A stretch of DNA of 64,000 nt from Hermatobates lingyangjiaoensis. Lineage: Eukaryota; Arthropoda; Insecta; Hemiptera; Hermatobatidae. Shown piece after piece: positions 1-10,267 of the stretch. The notes below the pieces were generated by a model. The model saw nothing but the letters and a program-made list of their open reading frames with translations, had not been told where the DNA came from and ran no database searches. Location of the stretch: positions 23,624-87,623 of the forward strand of contig JAPFBL010000972.1 in NCBI GenBank assembly GCA_026182355.1. The letters run 5' to 3'. Each line of letters starts with the position of its first letter. Within the stretch, counting starts at the first letter, position 1. The translations under genes and the position numbers were made by a program.

Positions 1-1
1 A

Positions 2-1087
2 AGAAAGGTCATAGAGGTGGCTGAAACGTTGTGGGTATAAGAAACAGAAGTGCAGAAAGTTCAAAAATTCAGAAGGAAGGAGTCAAGTTCGGAATACCGT
101 GGGGCCAGATGAAAAATATATCGTCAATGAAACGGGTGTAAAATAAGGGGAGCAAGTGGTAAGAGTGAAGGAAACTATTTTCTAAATGTGCCATAAAAAG
201 ATTCGCGAAAGAGGGAGCCATCCTGGTTCCCATGGCAGTTCCTCTGACTTGCAGGTAGAAGTCACTTTGAAACGGAAGGAATTGTTTGAGGACAAAGTCA
301 GTTAGGGAGATTATAAAGTCAGTCGAGGGTAAATGGGGGAGAGGTCTGGAAGTGAGGAAGTGTCGTAAGGATTCTAAGCCCTCATCGTGTTTGATAAGGT
401 GTAAAGCGAGGTCACGTCCATCGTCACTAGGAGAATGGGATGGGGGGTGGATGCAGGAAGGGATAGGTTTTTGAGGAGTTCCAGAAAGTGGAATGAGTCT
501 TTACAGTAGGGGGTTGGAGTCTTACTAAAGGTTGTAGAACTGAGTCTACGAAGGCTGAAATCCTTTCAGTAAGACATTTATAGGATGAAACAATAGGTCT
601 TCCAGGAGGTGGATTGTCGGGCATGTGATAAGGTTTGTGTATTTTGGGGAGGATGTAGAATATGGGACAGCGGGGAGTATTGGGGATAAGGAGCTTAAGG
701 TCTTCATCAGTGAGACCCTCTGAATTGGAATAGGAACGGAGCAGGGTGACCAACTTCTTGTGAAAATTAGGTGTGGGATCGGAGGAGAGAGGTTGGTAGA
801 ACAATGGGTCTCGCAGCTGCCTCAGTGCTTCGCTTTCATAATGATCACGATCCATGAGTACAACCGTGGACCCCTTGTCAGCTGGCATAATTAACAGATT
901 ACTATTATTAACCAAGTTATTAATAGCCCTTCGTTCGGAGGGGGATAGGTTGTCAGGGGGTCTAAGGCTATCAAGGAAAGAAGGGTTAGAAACCCTGTTG
1001 AGAAGTTGGGAGATGAATTGCTCTAACGGATGAGAGGCTAGAAGGGGTGAAGGCTCATTAGTGGAAAGAGGTTTAAACTTACGGTTT
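2..1087 (-). pseudogene. Penelope-like element reverse transcriptase, broken
   Basis: Reading the minus strand gives a PLE reverse transcriptase remnant. In order: a stretch with ADKGSTVVLMDRDHYESEAL (near 800-900), the fingers motif LPKIHKP followed by GRPIVSS (near 590-660), motif A seen as MDVTSLYT (near 400-425), the RGTAMGTRMAPSFANLFM block (near 185-245), and the catalytic FIDD (120-131). PLEs encode telomerase-like reverse transcriptases, and this order fits them. The frame shifts at least twice (about 430-525 and about 385), so no full protein can be made. The fragment runs off the window start, so the C-terminal endonuclease part is not visible. Upstream on its own strand it runs into (TA)n and then a hammerhead-bearing PLE terminus. 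The family call is firm, the clade less so. Confidence 0.88.
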
Positions 1088-1200
1088 AGAGGTTTATATA
1101 TATATATATATGCAGATGAATCACAATAAACACGTGATACAATCAATGAAAACAAACCACAAGGAAAAAAAAAAAAGAAAACAGATAGAAAAAATGCTCT

Positions 1201-1225
1201 GAGGCCTTTCAATTTATGTCATCAG
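1201..1225 (-). ncRNA. Minimal hammerhead ribozyme motif, helix III AGGCCT
   Basis: On the minus strand CTGATGA is followed by a very short helix II and GAAA, then the palindrome AGGCCT counted from the last A of GAAA, then C as the base 5' of the cleavage point. GCTCT before the core pairs with AGAGC after it (helix I, 5 bp). It lies in the left arm of the 1146-1427 palindrome. Helix II is weak. Confidence 0.7.
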
Positions 1226-1346
1226 AGAGCAAACAAGGTAAGAACTAGAAGGTAACATCAAAGGTGTGTACAAGGAAGGAAACTGATGGTTACCTTCCTT
1301 GTACACACCTTTGATGTTACCTTCTAGTTCTTACCTTGTTTGCTCT

Positions 1347-1371
1347 CTGATGACATAAATTGAAAGGCCTC
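1347..1371 (+). ncRNA. Minimal hammerhead ribozyme motif, helix III AGGCCT
   Basis: Mirror copy of the motif at 1201-1225, in the right arm of the palindrome. It has CTGATGA, GAAAGGCCTC, and GCTCT/AGAGC flanks able to form helix I. Confidence 0.7.
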
Positions 1372-1427
1372 AGAGCATTTTTTCTATCTGTTTTCTTTTT
1401 TTTTTTTTCCTTGTGGTTTGTTTTCAT

Positions 1428-1939
1428 ATATATATATATATATATTATATTTTCTTCATTCTGATTCAAGTAGAATGTCACAAAAAAAAATAAACTGGAT
1501 TGAATAAAAGCATAAAAACATGTCCAACCAAACCATGATTATTAACTATCTTTGATTTTAGAGTTTGTCCAAAAAAAATAAAAAAGAGGTTAGTATTTAG
1601 GTGTTTTGTGTTTAAGGAAATAAAACTGTTGCTAAATTGACAGAGACACGCAAACACAAGCTAATAGCTACTTTGACTGCAATCACGTTTATCAATCTTA
1701 GTTGTCTCACGCGGCCACACAGGTATATTTTCTTTATGCCTTGTAAACAGTAAGTAATTTTTTTTTGTATATTGTTGGTACCACTGAGTTTAGTATGATT
1801 TCTATTATTGATAGAACAAACTGTTATACATTGTATAATCTTGTTGGAATTGTTTGAAAGGTTTTTTGTTATTACCCATCTTCGAAAGGTTTTATTTAAG
1901 CAAATCGTTATCATTGGTATATTGGGGTTTGTCAATCTA
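1428..1939. other. A+T-rich spacer, no gene seen
   Basis: A short (TA)n run is followed by A+T-rich sequence with small A runs. Open frames here resemble no known family and have no splice or codon signal. Confidence 0.5.
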
Positions 1940-3250
1940 TTAAGTTGATAGAGTCAGTGTTGCATTTAATTACCTTGTTTCTCATTTGATAAAGTCAGTG
2001 TTGCATTTGATTACGTTGTTTCTAATTTGATAACGTCAGTGTTTTATATGATTACGTTGTTTCTAATTTGATAACGTAAGTGTTGTATTTGATTACGTCA
2101 TCTATCATTTTTAACGTCAGTGTTGCATGTTATGACCTATTTTCTCATTTGATAACGTCAGTATTGCATTTTATTAAATTGTTTCTAATTTAATAACCTC
2201 TGTGATGCATTTAATTACTTTGTTTCTCCTTTGATAACGTCAGTGTTGCATTTTATTACGTCATCTCTCATTTGATAACGACAGTGTTGCATTTTATTAC
2301 GATGTTTCCAATTTGATAACGTCAGTGTTGCATTTCATTATGTCGTTTCACATTTGATAACACCAGTGTTGTATTTCATTACATCGTTTCTCATTTGATA
2401 ACGTCAGTGATGCATTTAATTACTTTGTTTCTAATTTGATAAAGTCAGTGTTGCATTTTATTCTCTTGTTTCTAATTTGGAAACGTCAGTGATGAATTTT
2501 ATTATGTTGTTTCTAATTTGATAACGTCAGTGTTGCATTTTATTCCTTTGTTACTAATTTGATAACGTCAGTGTTGCATTTTATTGCCTTGTTACTAATT
2601 TGATAACGTCAGTGTTGCATTTTATTCCCTTGTTTCTCATTTGATAACGTCAGTGTTGCATTTTATTCCTTTGTTACTAATTTGATAACGTCAGTGTTGC
2701 ATTTTATTGCGTTGTTACTAATTTGATAACGTCAGTGTTGCATTTCTATTCCCTGTCGTTTCACATTTGATAACACCAGTGTTGTATCTGATTACATCGT
2801 TCTCATTTGATTACGTCAGTGATTACAATTTGAATTACTTTGTTATCTAATTGATAAAGTCAGTGTTGCATTTTATCTCTTGTTTCTAATTTGGAAACGT
2901 CAGTGATGACCTTCTTTCACTGCTATCTAGATTGTATTACTAATATAATAACGTCAGTAGTTGCATGTTTATTCCTTTGTTACTAATTATAACGTCCAGT
3001 CTCGCATTTTATTGCCTTGTTACTAATTTGATAACGTCAGTGTTGCATTTTATTCCCTTGTTTCTCATTTGATAACGTCAGTGTTGCATTTTATTCCTTT
3101 GTTACTAATTTGATAACGTCAGTGTTGCATTTTATTGCCTTGTTACTAATTTGATAACGTCAGTGTTGCATTTTATTCCCTTGTTTCTCATTTGATAACG
3201 TCAGTGTTGCATCTGATTACAATTTGATTACGAAATGATTACAATTTGAT
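1940..3250. repeat. 41-bp minisatellite array
   Basis: About 30 copies of a ~41-base unit whose core is gataacgtcagtgttgcat followed by a variable T-rich part. The left copies are diverged and the right ones more alike. A block at about 2430-2740 recurs, with scattered small errors, at about 2850-3215, so a multi-unit segment was duplicated. No coding sense. Confidence 0.92.
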
Positions 3251-3394
3251 TACGTTATCGAAAGAAAAACAACATAATCAGATATAAAACGACATAGACC
3301 TTCTTTCCACTGCTATCTAGATTTATTACTATAAAATAAGTATAGTATAGTGATCGTAAAAAAATTCCATCTCGAGATTTTGACGGAATTTAAG

Positions 3395-3662
3395 TTATAT
3401 TAAGTCCCTGTTTTTGTGTTATATTAAATCTCTGTTCTTTCTGTTACATTAAGTCTCTGTTCTTTCAGTTATATTAAGTTTCTGTTCTTTCTGTTACATT
3501 AAGTCTCTGTTCTTTCAGTTACATTAAGTCTCTGTTCTTTCAGTTACATTAAGTCTCTGTTCTTTCTGTTACATTAAGTCTCTGTTCTTTCAGTTATATT
3601 AAGTTTCTGTTCTTTCTGTTACATTAAGTCTCTGTTCATTTTGTTACATTAAGTCTGTTCTT
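3395..3662. repeat. 25-bp minisatellite array
   Basis: About ten copies of a 25-base unit containing gttacattaagtctctgtt, with alternation of ttctttca and ttctttct. It ends sharply near 3662. Confidence 0.9.
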
Positions 3663-4042
3663 TCTATCCCGTCTTTACTAAGTCCATTGAATAATAATTC
3701 CTTTCGGAAATAGTACAATTTGCAAAAATATTGCAAGAAAGAAATGTTGATTAAACATTGAACTTGAGTAAAGTAGGAAAGTTGAATCAACAAAAAAAAA
3801 AAGAAGGGGGTTAAAAATAACTTGATAGTGTATTGGATGAAAGAGTGATTTAGGACAATCAATAGGGAGTAGGGGAGCATTAGGTCAGAGCCCTTCAAGG
3901 GCTGAGTCAGCCATCAACTGGGAAGAAACAGGTGTATTCAAAATAAGCACAATTAGCCCTTCAAGGCTGTCTAGCTTCTGACTGTCACTTACTTCACTCA
4001 TATATATATATATATATAAAAGTTCGTTTTGTTTACTAGATG

Positions 4043-4079
<37 letters not shown>

Positions 4080-4300
4080 CTCGATTAATATTTTGATGAA
4101 AATTTGATAAAATTCGAACATCAGAAGTTGGATATCAGGTGACGGAGTACCTATGCGACAGTCTTGACTTAGAACCCGAACAAATTAAACAACAGGTGGG
4201 GATGTCTTTGCGCCAAGGTAAACAAGATGGCCTTTACAAGAGACAGGGGATACGCTATCTACCAGTCGATTTGGATTTGGACAATACTGAAGGACTGGAG
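3663..4300. other. Spacer with (TA)n and a 33-base A run
   Basis: There is a (TA)n run near 4001-4017 and an uninterrupted A run at 4043-4075. Short frames on both strands resemble nothing known. Confidence 0.5.
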
Positions 4301-4380
4301 ACAAATATATATATATATATATATATTCTCACACAGGAAAGAGAAAACACAAATAAAAACACACACAAAAGACTCACAAC

Positions 4381-4406
4381 GATATTTCGACAGTCGTCGT
4401 CATCGG
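4381..4406 (-). ncRNA. Hammerhead-like motif, helix III ATAT, core variant
   Basis: The minus strand reads CCGATGA - hairpin - GAAATATC. The second base of the normally invariant CTGANGA box is C instead of T, so activity is doubtful. Confidence 0.5.
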
Positions 4407-4442
4407 GTAGAAGTAGTCCCTTTGAGTAGCTGAAGCTAACTG

Positions 4443-4487
<45 letters not shown>

Positions 4488-4552
4488 GTGTATATATATA
4501 TACACTTTAACACAGAGAAAAGAACACAGAAAGACACTACAGAACTCACTTC

Positions 4553-4578
4553 GATATTTCGACATCCGTCGTCATCGG
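4553..4578 (-). ncRNA. Hammerhead-like motif, helix III ATAT, core variant
   Basis: Same sub-family and same CCGATGA core change as the copy at 4381-4406, with GAAATATC. Flanks CACTTC and GAAGTG can pair as an outer helix I. Confidence 0.5.
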
Positions 4579-4737
4579 GAAGAAGTGCGAGTACTCGCGT
4601 TGAGAAGCAAACTGCTACTGATTATATATATATATATATATATATACCTTGATAAACGAAAAACGGTCCGGCAAGACAAATAACAATTAAAATAAGCAGT
4701 GACACATAAACTGAAACACAACAAAGACTCACTTTTC

Positions 4738-4769
4738 AATATTTCGACCGTAAAGGCGGTCGTCCTCAG
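4738..4769 (-). ncRNA. Minimal hammerhead motif, helix III ATAT
   Basis: The minus strand has CTGAGGA, a strong helix II (GACCG with CGGTC), GAAATATT, and flanks CACTT/AAGTG for helix I. Confidence 0.68.
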
Positions 4770-4936
4770 GAGAAGAAGTGAATTGACGGAGGGACGACAG
4801 TCAACTCATTGTATATATATATATAAAAGATTTCGCATAAACACGTGAAATAACAATCAATGATCAAACCACAACAAGAAAATGGGAAAACAAGACTAAG
4901 ATTTTTCAACCGTCTTCGTCAGTTGGGTTTTTGACT

Positions 4937-4971
4937 CTGACGAAGACCGCTTGTTACGGTTGAAAGATCTT
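4937..4971 (+). ncRNA. Minimal hammerhead motif, helix III AGATCT
   Basis: CTGACGA, helix II GACCG/CGGTT, GAAAGATCTT. GACT before and AGTC after form a 4-bp helix I. Helix III is a six-base palindrome, so one molecule cannot fold it without a loop but two molecules can pair it. Confidence 0.72.
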
Positions 4972-5025
4972 AGTCTTGCTTTCCCATATTCTTATTGTGG
5001 TTTGATCATTGATATATATATGAAT

Positions 5026-5078
<53 letters not shown>

Positions 5079-5274
5079 TCTCTAATCGGGATTCGGTCAA
5101 TTTTCCAGGATAAAAAATCAAACTCTTGTTACCAACGTTTCGGTTGGCATCCCGATTAGAAAACACAGCTGTTCTATCAAACAGTCGATATATTATTGAA
5201 TCTGCTATATATATACATATAGAAACTAGAATTTTCAAAAGAACACACAGAAAATTAATCACTGAACTCACTAC

Positions 5275-5299
5275 TATATTTCGATATCCTCGTCGTCAG
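5275..5299 (-). ncRNA. Minimal hammerhead motif, helix III ATAT
   Basis: The minus strand has CTGACGA, a short helix II ending TC, then GAAATATA. The core boxes are intact and helix II is weak. Confidence 0.6.
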
Positions 5300-5511
5300 G
5301 AATAGATGTGAATCGCACCAAAGGCTAATAACAACTGATATACTCGTATGTATAAATGCATATAAAATAAATTCAAAACGAAGGAAACACACAGACATAA
5401 CTCACATCGATATTTGGATGTGAGTTATGTCTGTGTCTTTCTGTGTGTTTCCTTCATTTTGAATTAATTTTATTTAAAAAAGTCCCCTGGACCGTTTCTT
5501 TTAATTATAAA

Positions 5512-5552
<41 letters not shown>

Positions 5553-5664
5553 CACATAAACATGTGAAATAACAATCAATGATGAAACCACAATAAGAAA
5601 TGGGAAAACAAGACTAAGATCTTTGAACCATAACAAGCGGTCTTCGTCAGTTGGGTTTTTGACT

Positions 5665-5699
5665 CTGACGAAGACCGCTTGTTACGGTTGAAAGATCTT
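5665..5699 (+). ncRNA. Minimal hammerhead motif, helix III AGATCT
   Basis: CTGACGA, helix II, GAAAGATCTT, with GACT/AGTC flanks. Its inverted partner at 5617-5650 has lost the G of GAAA. Confidence 0.7.
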
Positions 5700-5759
5700 A
5701 GTCTTGTTTTTCCCATTTTCATATTGTGGTTTGATCATATAAAAAGATATATATATTGC

Positions 5760-6250
5760 ATATTTAGGGAGGAAACCATCATTAATGCATACACAATTAC
5801 ATTTCTTACCTATTTACACCTATTTAAAATTAACAATCAAACACATTTTTTGAAAAGCTTTTCAACGTTTTTGTTACTTGTTTCTGTTTATCAGATGTTA
5901 AATGTAAGAGTTCACTATAAGATCCACTTGTAATATTCTTTTATTTGAAATTTTGGTAATAGGAGTAATTAAGAAGATGAGAGGTACAAGGCAAATATGG
6001 GCCATTATTAAGGTAGTGTTGGCATAAAGCTGTTCCTTGGTACGATGGAAAGGCTCCGAGGAGTAGGCCTAACGACCTCTTCGTGACTTTTATATTCCCG
6101 CATGAAGAAATAGAGGACTATTGTATCGTACAATGGATGTACTAATCCTGAGGGGAGCATGTAAGACACTGGGCTACCCTGATCCTTAGAGCAGGTCATA
6201 CTCGGGTCAGATATTGATCGTGTTTCATGCAGTGATTTGTAATTTCTTAC
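5760..6250. other. Presumed synapsin intron, 3' of the exon
   Basis: On the minus strand this follows the synapsin splice donor. No further synapsin exon was found here by eye: the next expected domain C sequence (DDQNTDW region) is not visible. Open frames here match nothing known. Confidence 0.45.
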
Positions 6251-6549
6251 CAATTAGACTGGCTCCTTGCTCCTTGGCAGCTCCTGTCAACGACTGTACA
6301 CGCTGTAACAAAGACTCTCTTGTCTTGGCTGGACTTGTAGGTGCTGATGTTGTCTTACTACCTCGCCCAGGAGGCTGGCTAAAGGCTAGCGAGCTTGGAG
6401 GCGGCTGACCCGGAGGCGGAGGGTTTGGAGGCGGCGGTCCAGAGGGCGGAGCTGCAGTGGAAGCGGCTGCAGCAGCTTGCTCCGCTTTCTGCACCGCCTC
6501 AGCTGCCGCTTCATCTTCTGCCTCTGCGGAGAGGTCTCCGCTGCTGAAC
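6251..6549 (-). CDS. Syn: Synapsin, N-terminal exon
   Basis: A 299-bp exon of synapsin, the presynaptic phosphoprotein that tethers synaptic vesicles. The read starts (R)FSSGDLSAE, matching the conserved N-terminal kinase-site region of arthropod synapsins. It passes through an Ala/Glu-rich stretch and a Pro-rich linker (PPPPNPPPPGQPPP), then reaches SAPTSPAKTRESLLQRVQ, SLTGAAKEQGAS and LIG, the conserved lead-in to the ATP-grasp-like domain C. The donor is G|GTAAGA, with the exon's last base at 6251. The acceptor is TTGTTCAG|G, with the first base at 6549. There is no in-frame ATG, so the start codon and the residues before FSSGD come from an upstream exon. The arginine codon before FSS is split by the intron. 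No later exons were found. Family recognition is from memory of fly synapsin and is strong; the exact acceptor is inferred. Confidence 0.85.
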
Positions 6550-6551
6550 CT

Positions 6552-7462
6552 GAACAACCACCATATCCTCAGTTCTACTACAACATCTTAAACCTGAACA
6601 ACCAGGATATCCTCAGTGTTATACAAGATCTTAAACCTGAACATCCACGATATCCTCAGTGTTACTACAAGTTAGTAACAGGTTATTATAATCTTAAACC
6701 TGAACAACAAGGATATCCTTAGTGTTATTACAAGTTACTTATTATAAATTAAACCTGAACAACCAGAATATCCTTAGTGTTATTACAAGTTAGTTAAACC
6801 GGAACAACCAGGATATCCTCATTGCGACTACAGTTAGGTCATCTTAAACCTGATCATCCAGGATATCCTTAGTGTTATTACAAGTTAGTTATTATAAATT
6901 AAACCTGAACAACCAGGATATCCTTAGTGTTATTACAAGTTAGTTATTATAATCTTAAACCTGAACAACCAGGCTTTCCTCAGTGTTATTACAAGTTACA
7001 TCAATCTTAAACCTGAACAACCAGGATATCCTCATTGTCACTATAAATAGGTCAATCTTAAACCTGAACGTCCAGGGTATCATAAGTGGTACTGCGAGAT
7101 CTTAAACCTAAACATCCAGGATATCCTTAGTGTTATTACAAGATCTTAAACCTGAAAATCCAGGATATCCTCATTGCCACTTCAAATAGGTCATTCTTAA
7201 ACCTGAACGTCCAGGGTATCATAAGTGGTACTACGAGATCTTAAACCTGAACATCCAGGATATCCTTAGTGTTATTACAGATCTTAAACCTGAACATCCA
7301 GGATATCCTCATTGCCACTACAAATAGGTCATTCTTAAACCTGAACGTCCAGGGTATCATAAGTGGTACTACGAGATCTTAAACCTGAACATCCAGGATA
7401 TCCTTAGTGTTATTACAAGATCTTAAACCTGAACATCCAGGATATCCTCATTCTTACAAGTA
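6552..7462. repeat. Minisatellite whose units carry the synapsin acceptor
   Basis: About 18 units of 42-57 bp abut the 5' edge of the synapsin exon. On the minus strand nearly all read GGNNGTTCAGGTTTAAG. The exon's own acceptor region reads GGTTGTTCAGGTTCAGCAG, so the array looks like a tandem amplification starting at the splice site. A variable part holds ggatatcct and gtgttattacaag. Some units differ at two bases (aacaacc, aacatcc, aacgtcc). Confidence 0.88.
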
Positions 7463-7579
7463 AGGTCTATCTTTTGAGGATAAAAATCATATTTACTATT
7501 GCTTATGTATATATTCATATATATTTCCAGTATTATCGAACTGTACTATTGTTTCAAATTTATTATTATTTTGAACCCC

Positions 7580-7843
7580 TTCTAATGGACGAAGCACATT
7601 ACCTGTTGATTCTACATTGACAGTCCTATAGTTTGCTTAACTCCAAGTATATTTAGAGTAGGGAGCTTTAACGAGTATCTGACTTAGTACAACCTCGACC
7701 AGTTTAACGTCTTCTCCGAGAGACGTCTTGCTAAGATTTATTCATCTCCCTCGTGAATAAATCAAGTGACAGGTGACTATCAAACTGCGGACCAACTAGT
7801 TCAAAAACAAATACGTCTTAACCACTAGGCTAACCTGGCCACC
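7580..7843 (-). mobile_element. tRNA-derived SINE, old diverged copy
   Basis: On the minus strand the head reads GGTTAGCCTAGTGGTTAAG (A-box-like) with a decayed B box. The body is shared with the two younger SINEs at 46072 and 50125: a gaataaatc segment, a tcggagaag segment, and tactctaaatacacttgag-like sequence. RNA polymerase III promoters of this kind mark tRNA-derived SINEs. No target duplication was made out. Confidence 0.75.
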
Positions 7844-8104
7844 AATTAAAATACAAAAAAGAGGTTACAAAAAGGTTTCAGAAAAGCAAAAATGAGAGTA
7901 ATGAAGACATATAATTTTGAGGCCATCATGAAAAATAGCCCAGGCCTTTATAAGTTGGACAAAGTTTTAATTGAATGTGTAGTTTAACAATCTAGACTTG
8001 TTTTATATAAATTCTTATCATATTGCAGTTTTGTTCCCCTGTAACTTAAAGGTCTCTTTCTTTCCTTTTTATTTTTACATGTTAATCTTTTTCTTTTGTT
8101 AATA
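7844..8104. other. Spacer, nothing recognised
   Basis: A+T-rich sequence between the SINE and the Tigger-like element, with no repeat or gene signal seen. Confidence 0.4.
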
Positions 8105-8817
8105 CAGTGGAACCTCTACATACGAGATTAATTCGTTCCCGGATCATGCTCGTATCTAGAATTTCTCGTATCTAGAGCGAATTTTTCCCATAAGAAATAA
8201 CTGAAAACCAATTAATTTGTTCCCGGCCTCCCAAAATCATTCAAGTTAACCCGAAATAACTATGAACACATCTTACTGATTACTAAAAACACATTCAAAT
8301 AGTGACTGAACATAAAATAACAGTAATAAGATAAATAAGATGATATTAACGAAATAAAATGCGAGTTTATTATGAGCACTTCCACTTAAAATTAAAGTTA
8401 ACTTTATGAAAAACTAAATTTTTTTACGGCACTAATTTATTTATGCACTTTTTTCTGCTTTTTTTTTGCTTTTTAACATTACTGTATCAGTTTTTACTTT
8501 TTTTCGCTTTCTTTTGCCCTTTTAGCTGGAATCGCAACACTTTCACTTTCTATAGGTCTTTTGAAGGAAAACTTATCCAAGGAGGTTTGTCTCTGCCTCC
8601 CTTTTCAAAATGTTACGGAAATGTGTAAGGCAAGTGTCATTAAAAAGAGCTGTAACACGACTTGGAAATTCTCGTAACTTGGCCACCTAGCGGAACCATC
8701 TGGAAATTCTCGTAACTTGGATTTTCTCTCGTATGTAGAGCAAGATTTTTGCTCGAAAGACCTCTCGTATCTCGAGTTTCTCGTAAGTAGAGTAGCTCGT
8801 ATATAGAGGTTCCACTG
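8105..8817. mobile_element. Tigger/pogo-like MITE, 713 bp
   Basis: The ends are inverted: the left begins CAGTGGAACCTCTACATACG and the reverse complement of the right begins CAGTGGAACCTCTATATACG. TA lies on both sides, the target used by Tc1/mariner and pogo elements. Sub-terminal ctcgtatctagag words repeat inside. The T-rich frame near 8443 is not a transposase. It is a non-autonomous element. Confidence 0.85.
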
Positions 8818-9143
8818 TATATATTTTCAACTATGTTAATTTATTAATTGCTATTCTGAAACATTCTTACTAATTAGATAGATATAACCTTTTCTTTACC
8901 TTCTCTTCAAGTAATTAACATTAGTCTGGAAGGATGCCTTAAAGCTTGAAAACGCTATTGTGCTGACTTGCTAATATCCTGGCCTCAAACACAACAACTC
9001 ACTCTGCCGTCCACAGTCTTATCTCTGAAAAAAGAAAAACAAAATTAGAACTTGAGCATAATGTAAATCTAATAGAAATGAGTGCGGCTCTAGTGAAGCC
9101 ATGCAGCCCTACCACAGCAGCATCGGCTTAACTACCACAGCTG

Positions 9144-9144
<1 letters not shown>
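8818..9144. other. Spacer, nothing recognised
   Basis: Mixed sequence without a convincing frame, splice signal or repeat. Confidence 0.4.

Positions 9145-9184
<40 letters not shown>
9145..9184. repeat. (TA)20 microsatellite
   Basis: Pure TA dinucleotide run bordering a PLE terminus. Confidence 0.98.
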
Positions 9185-9185
<1 letters not shown>

Positions 9186-9247
9186 CAAACACTTTTTCTT
9201 TTTCTCGGAGTTTGGTCAGGGTAAATATATAGAATCACCTTTTTGCC

Positions 9248-9279
9248 AACGTTTCGTCTTTATTTCAAGACATCCTCAG
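9248..9279 (-). ncRNA. Minimal hammerhead motif, helix III ACGT
   Basis: The minus strand has CTGAGGA, helix II GTCTT/AAGAC, then GAAACGTT. ACGT is a self-complementary helix III without a loop. Confidence 0.72.
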
Positions 9280-9368
9280 GGCTATAAATGAAGGCTGGGT
9301 TCAGTTACATTCAACAACCGTTAACTGTCATTCGGTCATAACACAGCACCACGTGTTATTTCACGTGT

Positions 9369-9563
9369 TTATGTGAAAGCTTTATATATATATATATTAG
9401 TATAAATAGAGAGCAGACCTTCTTTTATATATATTGTGTTAAACTGAATTGCCTTAATTAAACATACCTTTTTTTTGAGCAGTTTTTCATATTTCCTTGC
9501 TAATTTTAAATCGTCTTGATTTAGCTGGTGGATTATTTGAGCGAAACTCTGGTAAGCCATCAA
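9369..9563 (-). pseudogene. PLE ORF N-terminal fragment
   Basis: The minus strand encodes KYEKLLKKKVCLIKAIQFN followed by EGLLSIYTN, then runs into (TA)n (about 9383-9396). The pattern FN, about ten residues, then (E)GLLP(K)YTN recurs in fragments at 17652-18096, 47656-47757 and 59443-60133. A hammerhead motif lies just upstream at 9596-9627, as expected of a PLE 5' terminus. The assignment to PLE rests on that context and on the recurrence. Confidence 0.65.
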
Positions 9564-9595
9564 TATTTAATGATTAACATAACATAACATAACAT

Positions 9596-9627
9596 GACAT
9601 GTTTCGGTTGTCTCCAACCATCATCAG
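9596..9627 (-). ncRNA. Minimal hammerhead motif, helix III ACATGT
   Basis: The minus strand has CTGATGA, helix II GGTTG/CAACC, then GAAACATGTC. The palindrome ACATGT is followed by C. It lies just upstream of the PLE N-terminal fragment. Confidence 0.72.
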
Positions 9628-9919
9628 AAATTATTATAAAACGTCACAAAACAAAACTATTTTCATGGAACAAGTATGTAAACATAACAGTAAGTTAAAT
9701 AAAATTGATCACTAAAAAATAAATATCACTAAGTCTAACACTAGGAACATTTAACATTGAATACATTACAAGGATGGATAAAAGACAAATTAAAGTTAGG
9801 ATGGGGGGGGGGGGGCATTCAACCTAGCAGTTTGAGCTGACGTGTGCAACCTGTCTGCTGCTGGTTTAATTTAGGCTTTTTATCCAGAATCAGGCAATTT
9901 TTAGGCAATATAGTTTAAC

Positions 9920-9922
<3 letters not shown>

Positions 9923-9967
<45 letters not shown>
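9923..9967. repeat. (TA)n microsatellite, 45 bp
   Basis: Pure run between two PLE terminal fragments. Confidence 0.98.
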
Positions 9968-9968
<1 letters not shown>

Positions 9969-10027
9969 CTTTAAATTACACAAAGCACGACACAGAAAAA
10001 AGAATAAAAAGAACTCTTACAGAATTC

Positions 10028-10055
10028 AATATTTCGAACTGTTCTTCATCATCAG
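10028..10055 (-). ncRNA. Minimal hammerhead motif, helix III ATAT
   Basis: The minus strand has CTGATGA, helix II GAA/TTC with loop GAACAG, then GAAATATT. Confidence 0.65.
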
Positions 10056-10242
10056 GAGTAGACTAGAAGAGAGGACGAAGTGAGAGAGATCTCCCCACGT
10101 CGAAGAACGGAGCGCGAATGAAGCAATAAAGATATATATATATTCACTTGATAAACGGAAATACGATCCAAACTGGACACAATAACAGTTCAAAATTGAA
10201 GATAGGTAGCAGAGAAAGTAAAAAAAACACACTTACAGACTC

Positions 10243-10267
10243 AAATTTTCGTGTAATTCGTCTTCAG
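10243..10267 (-). ncRNA. Hammerhead-like motif, helix III AATT, weak helix II
   Basis: The minus strand has CTGAAGA and GAAAATTT, but helix II is reduced to two pairs. Confidence 0.45.

Larger units (their letters stand above)
1146..1427. repeat. Head-to-head inverted PLE terminus (138-bp arms)
   Basis: Arms 1146-1283 and 1289-1427 are nearly perfect reverse complements around a 5-base loop (1284-1288). Each arm carries one hammerhead-like motif of the AGGCCT type and a T/A-rich tract, and the pair is bounded by (TA)n at about 1093-1110 and 1426-1445. Inverted partial copies are known for PLEs. The same head-to-head plan recurs elsewhere in this window. Confidence 0.9.
4300..5760. repeat. 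Cluster of PLE terminal fragments in (TA)n
   Basis: Fragments of at least three PLE terminal sub-families lie one after another, each separated by (TA)n or, at 5041-5077, by (GT)n. They are recognised by their hammerhead motifs (listed separately) and by shared flanks such as gatcaaaccacaataagaaa and agaactcacttcgatatttc. Two sets are inverted pairs (about 4826-5010 and 5552-5740). No PLE coding region accompanies them. Confidence 0.8.

Noticed and set aside
427..1212. A 261-codon intact PLE protein
   Set aside because: The N-terminal ~70 codons read through terminal palindrome and (TA)n, and the reverse transcriptase continues in other frames after about 525.
8443..8628. A hydrophobic 61-codon frame as a membrane peptide
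   Set aside because: It is a T-rich tract inside a Tigger-like MITE, with no other coding sign.
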